Shown piece by piece: positions 1 through 5,892 of a stretch of DNA of 5,892 nt. The position numbers and the translations under genes are program-made. The notes beneath the pieces were generated by a model, which had not been told where the DNA came from, made no database searches, and was given only the letters and a program-made list of their open reading frames with translations. The stretch is from Saprospiraceae bacterium (GTDB taxonomy: Bacteria > Bacteroidota > Bacteroidia > Chitinophagales > Saprospiraceae). Position 1 is the first letter of the stretch, and each line of letters opens with the position of its first letter. The stretch covers positions 1 to 5,892 of the forward strand of contig JALVEG010000025.1 in assembly GCA_027031145.1 (NCBI GenBank), given 5' to 3'.

Positions 1-33
1 ATTTAATAAAATTAAAAAAATAAAAACTTTTAT

Positions 34-2481
34 ATGATGAAAAATAAAAAGATTTTTTTGTTTATTGCATTATTCTTTGCCTTAGGTTTTGGAAATGCAG
101 TTAATGCTCAGTTGGCAAATACCATTAGAGGGAAAGTTATTGATCTTGAATCAAATTATCCCCTGATAGGTGTTAATGTTATTGTATTAAATACCGACCC
201 GTTGATTGGTGCTGTATCCGATGAAAAGGGAAACTTCAGATTGAAAAATGTTCCTATTGGTCGTCACAGTCTTAAATTTTCATATTTAGGTTACAAAGAT
301 CTGTTATTGAATGATATTATAGTCACATCAGGTAAAGAAGTGATACTGAATGTAAAAATGGAAGAGACAGTTACCAAACTCGAGGAGGTTGTCATTGTTG
401 GTAAAAAAAGCGGAGATGCTCTGAATGAAATGGCAATTCTAAGTGCGAGGGAATTTTCTGTATATGAAACGGAAAAATATGCAGGTAGCAGAGGTGAACC
501 CGCACGAATGGCTCGAAATTATGCAGGAGTTTTGGCTTCGGATGATTCCCGTAATGATATTGTTATCAGAGGAAATACACCAACCGGAGTTTTATGGAAA
601 TTGGAAGGGATCAATATACCTAATCCCAATCACTTTGCTATTCCGGGTACAGGAGGCGGACCGGTGACTATCCTGAATAATAAATTTTTATCAAATTCCG
701 ACTTTTTTACAGGAGCTTTTCCTGCAGAATATGCCAATGGTATCGCCGGGGTATTTGATCTGAAAATGCGAAATGGTAATAATGAAAAGTATGAAGGAAG
801 TGCTCAGTTTGGTTTTCTCGGAACGGAACTTATGGCTGAAGGACCTATAAACAAAAAGAAAGGTTCTTCTTTTTTGGCAATGTACAGATATTCGACAGTA
901 TCGATTTTCTCAGCTTTGGGAATTGATATTGGAACTACATCCAAACCCGTTTATTCCGATGGAGCGTTCAGATTCAATTTCCCTTTGAAAAAAGGTGGAA
1001 ATATCGCCGTGTTTGGAATTGGAGGAAAAAGTAATGCTCCGATCGTCTTAAGTACTCAACTGGATACTACTTTAAGAGAAACTTATGGTTCAAATGACAG
1101 GGATCAATATTTTGGTTCAAGAACAGGCATTATTGGTCTGTCATATACCAAACCTATTAATGAAAAAACATTCGTGAAAGCTGTATTCTCTGCTTCACAG
1201 GAAAGAGTAACTGCTAATCATGATAAAATTGTTAGGCATACCGAAGGGGCAAAATATGTGGTGGATACTTTGATAAATATATTAGATTATGTATTTAGGG
1301 ATAATAAATTTTCTGCTTATTTTTCTCTTAATAAAAAATACAACAGCCGCTTAAGTATGAAAGCGGGACTGAATTTTGATCTATATGATTCAAGATATAT
1401 CGATAGTGTAAGGGTTGTATATTTGAAGCAGGATAATGTTACGTTGGATTCTATAACTCCTTGGAGAAAAAGATGGGATGGTACAGGAAATCCGATGCTT
1501 ATACAACCTTATATCCAAATCAAATATAAAGCCAGTGATAAGTTTACTTTCACGGGAGGTTTGACTTCGCTTATCTATACTATGAGCAAAAATTCAATTT
1601 CTCCTCTTGAGCCGAGACTCGGATTGTCATATCAGATAGACAGAAAACAAAAAGTGAATTTTGCTTTAGGATTACATTCTCAAACACTTGCTCCTTATCT
1701 TTATTATTATGATAAAAATGATGTAGCACCTTACAAAGATAAATTGGATCCGTATAATAAAGACTTGAAATTATTGAAGAGTTTTCATGCAATAGCTGGA
1801 TATGAAAGATTTATAGGTAAAAACATAAGATTCAAAGCAGAAACATATTATCAATATCTATATGATCTTCCGGTGAGCATTGTACCTAATTCATATTCTT
1901 TGATAAATTCGGGTTCAGGATTTAGCAGATTTTTCCCTGATACCCTTGTTAGTAAAGGAACAGGACGAAATTACGGATTGGATCTGACAGTTGAAAAATC
2001 TTTTAGTCGTGGATATTTCTTTATGATGTCAGGATCGCTTTTTGATGCCAAATACAGAGGAAGTGATGATACATTAAGAAATTCTTCTTTCAACGGAAGG
2101 TTTGCAACCAATCTTTTATTCGGAAAAGAGTTTAAAATAGGTTACAAACAAACATTAAACATAGGATTTAAAGTTGCTTGGACAGGAGGTCAAAGATATG
2201 GAGTTATTGATAAAGTGGAATCACAAAAAGAACAGGAAATTGTATATGCGGATGCCCATTATAACGAGTATCAGTTTAAAGATTATTTCAGAGCTGATTT
2301 TAAGATAGCATGGAAACTCAATACTAAGAAATTTACTCATGAAATAGCTCTTGATATTGCAAATATGCTGGATACTAAAAACATTCTTAGATATTCTTAT
2401 GCTCCGGGAAGGACGGAACCCATTCTTGAAGAATATCAATTGGGAAGATTACCGATTTTCTATTACAGGTTTGATTTTTAA
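34..2481 (+). CDS. TonB-dependent outer-membrane receptor with N-terminal carboxypeptidase-regulatory-like domain (paralogue 1)
   Basis: An 815-residue outer-membrane receptor expected to import an unknown ligand using TonB/ExbBD energy. Visible order: a signal peptide (residues 1-25, basic n-region, hydrophobic core, likely cut VNA|Q26); a carboxypeptidase-regulatory-like beta-sandwich (about 30-110, with the family pattern RGKV.D, PLIGVNV, G.F.L, P.G, SY.GYK); a TonB-box-like LEEVVIVG (116-123); a plug (about 125-250, with NDIVIRGN, LEGINIPNPNHF, GAFPAEYANG); then a beta-barrel to the end. The last residues, YYRFDF, end in Phe, as usual for BamA-assembled barrels. The length is normal for the family. 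In-frame stops at 4-15 leave only ATG 34 or the adjacent ATG 37 as starts. No Shine-Dalgarno is seen, which is usual in Bacteroidota. No cysteines were found in the protein. It is followed by a close paralogue and no SusD, so a polysaccharide-utilisation role is not supported. The domain assignment is firm; the substrate is unknown. Confidence 0.95.
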   Translation: MMKNKKIFLFIALFFALGFGNAVNAQLANTIRGKVIDLESNYPLIGVNVIVLNTDPLIGAVSDEKGNFRLKNVPIGRHSLKFSYLGYKDLLLNDIIVTSGKEVILNVKMEETVTKLEEVVIVGKKSGDALNEMAILSAREFSVYETEKYAGSRGEPARMARNYAGVLASDDSRNDIVIRGNTPTGVLWKLEGINIPNPNHFAIPGTGGGPVTILNNKFLSNSDFFTGAFPAEYANGIAGVFDLKMRNGNNEKYEGSAQFGFLGTELMAEGPINKKKGSSFLAMYRYSTVSIFSALGIDIGTTSKPVYSDGAFRFNFPLKKGGNIAVFGIGGKSNAPIVLSTQLDTTLRETYGSNDRDQYFGSRTGIIGLSYTKPINEKTFVKAVFSASQERVTANHDKIVRHTEGAKYVVDTLINILDYVFRDNKFSAYFSLNKKYNSRLSMKAGLNFDLYDSRYIDSVRVVYLKQDNVTLDSITPWRKRWDGTGNPMLIQPYIQIKYKASDKFTFTGGLTSLIYTMSKNSISPLEPRLGLSYQIDRKQKVNFALGLHSQTLAPYLYYYDKNDVAPYKDKLDPYNKDLKLLKSFHAIAGYERFIGKNIRFKAETYYQYLYDLPVSIVPNSYSLINSGSGFSRFFPDTLVSKGTGRNYGLDLTVEKSFSRGYFFMMSGSLFDAKYRGSDDTLRNSSFNGRFATNLLFGKEFKIGYKQTLNIGFKVAWTGGQRYGVIDKVESQKEQEIVYADAHYNEYQFKDYFRADFKIAWKLNTKKFTHEIALDIANMLDTKNILRYSYAPGRTEPILEEYQLGRLPIFYYRFDF

Positions 2482-2576
2482 TATTAAACCGTATTCCTGA
2501 GATATTCATGATTGATTAAATTGAAATCATGATAAAATCTATATTGTCTGTTGTCTGTTGGAAAAAATTTAAACAC
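2482..2576 (+). promoter_or_regulatory. Intergenic gap between the two receptors, possible weak promoter
   Basis: This is the 95-base spacer between paralogue 1 and the preferred start of paralogue 2. TATATTGT at 2540-2547 resembles the Bacteroidota -7 element (TAnnTTTG), with a TTG at 2521-2523 as a possible upstream box. The spacing of 16 bases is a little short and the -7 match is imperfect. A heptamer TTGTCTG is repeated in tandem at 2544-2557 and partly a third time. If this promoter is real, transcription would begin near 2553, downstream of ATG 2529, which would favour ATG 2577 as the start of the second receptor. Equally, the two genes could be one transcript with no promoter here. 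This is inference from weak motifs. Confidence 0.25.
2506..2532. repeat. Palindrome with 8-bp perfect arms between the receptor genes
   Basis: TCATGATT (2506-2513) and AATCATGA (2525-2532) are exact reverse complements separated by an 11-base AT-rich spacer. The stem is AT-rich and no T-run follows, so it is a poor intrinsic terminator. It could be an operator-like dyad or an RNA processing hairpin between the two cistrons. Its right arm covers the upstream ATG at 2529. In sequence this AT-rich, an 8-bp dyad can also arise by chance. Confidence 0.4.
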
Positions 2577-5021
2577 ATGAAATATAATATAAAATCAGGG
2601 TTTTTATCATTATTGTTTTTATTGATTTTTTCTATTGGATTAAACGGACAATTTACACAGACAATAAGAGGTAAAGTTGTGGATTCTGAAACCAATTTTC
2701 CGTTGATCGGAGTTAATGTTTTGGTATTGAATACAGGATCAATGATCGGTGCTGTTACGGATACAAAGGGTAGATTTAGACTTAATGATGTCCCTATTGG
2801 AAGAAACACTGTAAAATTCTCTTATATCGGATACAAAGACGTTGTTCTTAATGATATTATCACAACTACAGGAAAAGAAGTTATCCTGAATGTAAAAATG
2901 GAAGAAACGGTCACAAAACTTAAGGAAGTTGTCATTATAGGAAAGAAAAGCGGGGATGCTCTCAATGATATGGCTGTTTTGAGCGCCAGGGAATTCTCGG
3001 TTTATGAAACGGAAAAATATGCAGGAAGCAGAGGAGAACCGGCAAGAATGGCAAGAAGTTATGCCGGAGTACTTGCATCCGATGATTCCCGCAATGACAT
3101 AGTTATCAGAGGTAATACCCCAACAGGTGTTTTGTGGAAACTGGAAGGGATCAATATCCCTAACCCAAATCATTTTGCTATTCCGGGTACAGGAGGCGGA
3201 CCGGTGACTATCCTGAACAATAAATTTTTATCGAATTCCGACTTTTTTACCGGAGCTTTCCCTGCTGAATACGCTAATGGAATAGCAGGAGTATTCGATC
3301 TCAGAATGCGAAATGGGAATAATGAGAAATATGAAGGCAGTGCTCAATTCGGTTTTCTTGGAACCGAATTGATGATGGAAGGTCCGTTAAACAAAAAGAA
3401 AGAATCTTCATTTTTGGCCATGTACAGATATTCTACCGTTTCAATTTTCAATTCTCTTGGAATAGATGTCGGCACGGATTCCAGGCCTAAATATCAGGAT
3501 GGAGCTTTTAGATTCAATTTTCCTTTCAAAAAAGGTGGCAATCTGGCAATATTTGGTGTCGGAGGCAAGAGTTTTGCTCCTATAATAAAAAGCGAACAAT
3601 TGGATACATTCGACACTGAACTTTATGGTGATGACGACAGGGATCAGTATTTCGGATCCAAAATGGGAGTTGCCGGAATTAGCTATACCAAACCTGTTGA
3701 TAAAAAAACTTTTGTGAAAATAGTATTTTCTGCTTCAGGGGAACAGGCAAAAGGACAGGACGATAAGATAGTGAGGCATATTGATCCCGAACTGGGGCAA
3801 TATGTTATAGATTCATTGATCACGACTTTGGATTTTAATATTATAGATTATAAATATTCAGGTTATTTTTCTTTAAATAAAAAATTGAATAACAGACTGA
3901 GTTTTAAAACAGGATTGAATCTTGATCTGTACAATAGTACCTATGTGGATAGTGTACGGTCAATATTTTTAAAAGAGGATAATTTCACACTGGATTCCAT
4001 TTCTCCGTGGAGACTAAGATGGAACGGTGGAGGAAATCCAATGTTGATCCAACCCTATTTTCAATTCAAATATAAACCCAATGAAAGATTGACTTTGACA
4101 GGAGGTTTGACTTCGCTAATTTTCACTATTAGCAAAAATGCGATTTCTCCCATTGAACCCAGATTAGGGATATCATGGCATCTGAATAGAAAATCGAAAA
4201 TAAACTTCGCTATGGGATTGCATTCGCAAAAACTGGCAAATTATCTGTATTATTTTGATAAGAATAAAGAACTTAAACGGGTTTTAGATCCTTACAATAA
4301 AGATCTGAAACTATTGAAAAGTCTACATCTGATCGCAGGCTATGAAAGATATATAGGCAAAAATATACGGATGAAGATCGAAACTTATTACCAATATTTA
4401 TATGATCTGCCTGTTAAGACAGTGCCAAGTGCTTATTCATTATTAAATTCAGGGTCAGGATTCAATCGCTTTTTCCCGGACACCTTGAAAAGTACGGGCA
4501 CGGGAAGAAATTACGGTGTTGATTTTACATTGGAAAAATCCTTTAGCCGTGGATATTTCTTTATGATGTCAGGCTCTCTTTTCGATGCCAAATACAGGGG
4601 TAGTGATGATACATTGAGAAATTCTTCATTCAATGGCAGATATTCAGCTAATTTTTTATTTGGAAAAGAATTTGTTATAGGAAAGAATCAGACACTTAAT
4701 CTAGGCGTCAGAGTGGTCAGAACAGGAGGACAAAGACACGGAATTGTTGACAGGGAAAGATCATTTGAAGAGCAGGATATCGTATATCTGGACGCTCATT
4801 ATAATGAATATCAATTCAAAGATTATTTCAGAGCGGATCTCAAATTGGCATATAAAATTAATACACGCAAATTCACACATGAAATAGCTCTTGATATTGC
4901 AAACCTATTCGATACAAAAAATGTCTTGAAATATTCCTATGTACAGGGAAGGGAAAATCCTATTGTTCAGGAAAATCAACTGGGCAGATTACCGATATTT
5001 TATTACAGGTTTGATTTCTGA
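2577..5021 (+). CDS. TonB-dependent outer-membrane receptor with N-terminal carboxypeptidase-regulatory-like domain (paralogue 2)
   Basis: A second TonB-dependent receptor, 814 residues from ATG 2577, with the same architecture as its upstream paralogue. It has a signal peptide (1-24, likely cut LNG|Q25), a carboxypeptidase-regulatory-like domain (about 29-109), a TonB-box-like LKEVVIIG (115-122), a plug (about 124-249) and a beta-barrel ending YYRFDF. The reading frame is open from ATG 2529 (after an in-frame TAA at 2517-2519), which would add 16 residues. That extension, containing VVCWKKFKH, pushes the signal peptide inward and introduces the only cysteine I could find, whereas starting at 2577 gives a standard signal peptide and matches paralogue 1 residue for residue with an offset of one. 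The plug differs from paralogue 1 at only about five of roughly 148 positions, while the barrel is about 65-75% identical by eye, with short indels in likely extracellular loops. It probably imports a related but different ligand. No SusD-like gene follows. The substrate is unknown. Confidence 0.93.
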   Translation: MKYNIKSGFLSLLFLLIFSIGLNGQFTQTIRGKVVDSETNFPLIGVNVLVLNTGSMIGAVTDTKGRFRLNDVPIGRNTVKFSYIGYKDVVLNDIITTTGKEVILNVKMEETVTKLKEVVIIGKKSGDALNDMAVLSAREFSVYETEKYAGSRGEPARMARSYAGVLASDDSRNDIVIRGNTPTGVLWKLEGINIPNPNHFAIPGTGGGPVTILNNKFLSNSDFFTGAFPAEYANGIAGVFDLRMRNGNNEKYEGSAQFGFLGTELMMEGPLNKKKESSFLAMYRYSTVSIFNSLGIDVGTDSRPKYQDGAFRFNFPFKKGGNLAIFGVGGKSFAPIIKSEQLDTFDTELYGDDDRDQYFGSKMGVAGISYTKPVDKKTFVKIVFSASGEQAKGQDDKIVRHIDPELGQYVIDSLITTLDFNIIDYKYSGYFSLNKKLNNRLSFKTGLNLDLYNSTYVDSVRSIFLKEDNFTLDSISPWRLRWNGGGNPMLIQPYFQFKYKPNERLTLTGGLTSLIFTISKNAISPIEPRLGISWHLNRKSKINFAMGLHSQKLANYLYYFDKNKELKRVLDPYNKDLKLLKSLHLIAGYERYIGKNIRMKIETYYQYLYDLPVKTVPSAYSLLNSGSGFNRFFPDTLKSTGTGRNYGVDFTLEKSFSRGYFFMMSGSLFDAKYRGSDDTLRNSSFNGRYSANFLFGKEFVIGKNQTLNLGVRVVRTGGQRHGIVDRERSFEEQDIVYLDAHYNEYQFKDYFRADLKLAYKINTRKFTHEIALDIANLFDTKNVLKYSYVQGRENPIVQENQLGRLPIFYYRFDF

Positions 5022-5053
5022 TTCTGAAGTGATTTCATGATAAAGATTAATAA

Positions 5054-5103
5054 AGGTACTAATGGGCTGCGTAAAAATAATTCCTCATATATATTTAGTA
5101 CCT
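5054..5103. repeat. 9-bp perfect inverted repeat downstream of receptor 2
   Basis: AGGTACTAA (5054-5062) and TTAGTACCT (5095-5103) are exact reverse complements with a 32-base spacer. A further GGGC (5064-5067) and GCCC (5104-5107) sit just after each arm. The structure begins 32 bases past the receptor stop, so it could form at the 3' end of that transcript. The long loop and lack of a T-tract argue against a simple intrinsic terminator. The right arm overlaps the left terminal repeat of the 5093-5597 element. Confidence 0.45.
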
Positions 5104-5163
5104 GCCCGAAAACACATCAAATTTGAAATTGATTCTTTTTGTCATTTTTTTTGAAAATTTTCG

Positions 5164-5240
5164 TCTTATCCTCACCCCACCCCTCTCCTTTTATTACCAT
5201 ATCCCAACTTATACATTTATCCCCAAAAGGAGAGGGAGCA
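5164..5240. repeat. CT/GA-rich hairpin repeat, unit 1
   Basis: CCCTCTCCTTTT (5181-5192) and AAAAGGAGAGGG (5225-5236) are perfect 12-bp inverted arms around a 32-base loop. The left side extends outward through a C-rich CCTCACCCCACCCC (5170-5183). Repeats of this type, with CCTCACCCC next to a CCCTCTCC/GGAGAGGG stem, are familiar as dispersed intergenic palindromes in Bacteroidota and other genomes; that is recalled knowledge and was not searched. There is no T-tract, so terminator function is uncertain. Confidence 0.7.
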
Positions 5241-5304
5241 CTGCGGGTTTCAAACGAAAAGCACTTATACAATATTAAACGTTACCCTAATGATTAAGCG
5301 CCTT

Positions 5305-5390
5305 CATTCTCCCCTTCTCCTTTTATCTCCATATTTTTTTTTGAAACTGTAATCTTTAAAAAGGAGAAGGGGACGGGGGATGAGGTTAGA
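5305..5390. repeat. CT/GA-rich hairpin repeat, unit 2
   Basis: TCCCCTTCTCCTTTT (5310-5324) and AAAAGGAGAAGGGGA (5359-5373) are perfect 15-bp inverted arms around a 34-base loop. The right side continues as GGGGGATGAGG (5375-5385), which mirrors the CCTCACCCC at the outer left side of unit 1. In direct orientation the two units also share TCTCCTTTTAT..CCATAT (5184-5202 and 5316-5334, 17 of 19 matching), so unit 2 looks like a diverged second copy of unit 1 with an inverted outer flank. Confidence 0.7.
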
Positions 5391-5703
5391 AACAGCGAGA
5401 TAATTTAAGTAAAAATCATTGCGATTATTAATAGTAAAAATAGCACTTAAACCCACCTCAATCCTCCCTTGAAAAATTGCCACCCACAATAGCCCCGCTT
5501 TATGTTAATAAATCAAAATGACTCTACGTGAGTAGATACTCCCAAACTAATTTATATAGTCGGGACAAAATTTTCTGCTTTCGGGCAGACACTAAATTAG
5601 CAATTTATATAATTATATTTATTAATAGCCGTTTATTTTTATAGTATCGACTCATGTATGATGCTTTTTTTACAATTGCAATAATTTTTAAATTATATTA
5701 AGT

Positions 5704-5892
5704 ATGCTGTTTAAAAGCTTAAGATATATTCTTTTTACCGGTTTGATCTTGTTTGTGTTTTCATGTATTAATGACGGACATAAAAAAATAATCGTTGAGG
5801 ATCCTAATGGTTACTTCAGGGAAGAATTTATCGTGATAAATGATAGTATTAAAGATGGAGTTTATCTTAAATATTTTGGAAATGGTGTATTA
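5704..5892 (+). CDS. Lipoprotein, N-terminal fragment, probable MORN/YwqK-type repeat protein (runs off window)
   Basis: The first 63 residues of a gene cut by the window end. The N-terminus MLFKSLRYILFTGLILFVFSC has a basic start, a hydrophobic core and a lipobox-like FVFS|C21, so the protein should be lipidated at Cys21 and membrane-anchored. The residues after Cys (INDGHKK) lack the acidic run associated with surface-exported lipoproteins of Bacteroidota, so surface exposure is not supported. The segment from about 35, NGYFREEF followed by DGVYLKYFGNGVL (51-63), fits the G.Y..Y..NG.L rhythm of MORN variant (YwqK-like) repeats; only one or two are visible, so the family call is tentative. 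An in-frame TAA at 5689-5691 and no other ATG before 5704 fix the start. There is no Shine-Dalgarno. About 680 repeat-rich bases separate it from the receptors, so it is probably transcribed separately. Confidence 0.8.
   Translation, partial: MLFKSLRYILFTGLILFVFSCINDGHKKIIVEDPNGYFREEFIVINDSIKDGVYLKYFGNGVL

Larger units (their letters stand above)
5093..5597. mobile_element. Candidate MITE-like non-coding element bounded by 19-bp inverted repeats
   Basis: The left end ATTTAGTACCTGCCCGAAA (5093-5111) and the reverse complement of the right end, ATTTAGTGTCTGCCCGAAA (from 5579-5597), match at 17 of 19 positions, including a perfect 10-bp core CTGCCCGAAA. The bracketed 505 bases contain no transposase-like reading frame, but hold two large hairpins. 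Terminal inverted repeats around a short non-coding body fit a miniature inverted-repeat transposable element or a decayed insertion sequence. No convincing target-site duplication was seen; only AC next to the 10-bp core on both sides. An alternative is a two-site regulatory dyad or an accumulation of intergenic repeats. The repeats are seen directly; mobility is inferred. Confidence 0.45.
5022..5703. other. 682-base non-coding, repeat-rich intergenic region
   Basis: No convincing protein or RNA gene was found on either strand between the second receptor and the lipoprotein gene. The stretch contains a bracketed repeat element (5093-5597) with two CT/GA-rich hairpins, a hairpin-like inverted repeat just left of it (5054-5103) and a very AT-rich stretch (about 5600-5700) that probably holds the lipoprotein promoter, though no clear -7/-33 pair could be chosen. 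A minus-strand open frame at 5304-5489 runs through the GA-rich hairpin and has the low-complexity PRPLLLF and KRRRGE character of translated repeat DNA, so it is not called as a gene. No canonical GC-stem plus T-tract terminator for the second receptor was seen. Confidence 0.8.

Noticed and set aside
443..667. 74-residue plus-strand open frame in another frame of receptor 1
   Set aside because: Out-of-frame shadow of the conserved plug coding sequence; no independent support.
2739..3173. 144-residue minus-strand open frame opposite the N-terminal part of receptor 2
   Set aside because: It lies entirely antisense to the well-supported receptor domain and plug, is rich in Cys, Ser and Ile, and shows no recognisable domain.
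34..5021. SusC/SusD-type polysaccharide-utilisation locus
   Set aside because: There is no SusD-like lipoprotein or carbohydrate enzyme in the window; the receptors share the regulatory-like domain with SusC, but that domain is widespread among Bacteroidota TonB receptors.
2527..5044. Shared 10-mer TCATGATAAA after both receptor genes (2527-2536 and 5035-5044), possible trace of the tandem duplication junction
   Set aside because: The distances from the stop codons differ (45 and 13 bases), the flanks do not align further, and a 10-mer match in AT-rich DNA is weak.
5304..5489. 61-residue minus-strand open frame in the intergenic region
   Set aside because: It runs through the GA-rich hairpin repeat and its composition (PRPLLLF, KRRRGE) is typical of translated palindromic repeat DNA; no domain or recognisable start context.
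5530..5541. Small palindrome GAGTAGATACTC near the right end of the repeat element
   Set aside because: Only 5-bp arms; too short to assign a role in isolation.
5574..5589. Short hairpin TCTGC/GCAGA overlapping the right terminal repeat
   Set aside because: A 5-bp stem with no T-tract; better explained as part of the terminal repeat than as a terminator.

Overview
The window is AT-rich DNA (roughly one third G+C by eye) from a member of the Bacteroidota. Evidence for this is two large outer-membrane TonB-dependent receptors that each start with a carboxypeptidase-regulatory-like domain, start codons without Shine-Dalgarno sequences, and a lipoprotein of the MORN/YwqK-repeat type common in that phylum.

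Layout: positions 34-2481 and 2577-5019/5021 (+ strand) hold two complete tandem paralogues of one TonB-dependent receptor family (815 and 814 residues once the second start is placed at 2577). Each has a signal peptide, an N-terminal carboxypeptidase-regulatory-like domain, a TonB-box-like segment, a plug and a C-terminal beta-barrel ending in Phe. The plugs are almost identical, with 81 consecutive identical residues, while the barrels differ much more. No SusD-like partner, transporter or enzyme is seen beside them, so the substrate cannot be named. A 95-base gap separates them and contains an 8-bp-arm palindrome and a weak candidate promoter.

Positions 5022-5703 (682 bases) carry no convincing gene but are rich in structure. 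A 19-bp imperfect terminal inverted repeat (5093-5111 and 5579-5597, 17 of 19 matching) brackets about 505 bases. Inside are two CT/GA-rich hairpins with perfect 12-bp and 15-bp arms, whose outer arms also mirror each other. This looks like a non-coding MITE-like or repeat-island element.

Positions 5704-5892 hold the start of a lipoprotein gene that runs off the window; its visible end fits MORN/YwqK-type repeats.

Functional picture: the two receptors probably take up related but different ligands while sharing the same TonB/plug interface. The lipoprotein lies beyond the repeat island and need not belong with them. No new multi-gene system is evident; the more unusual material is the repeat island and the mosaic conservation of the paralogue pair.
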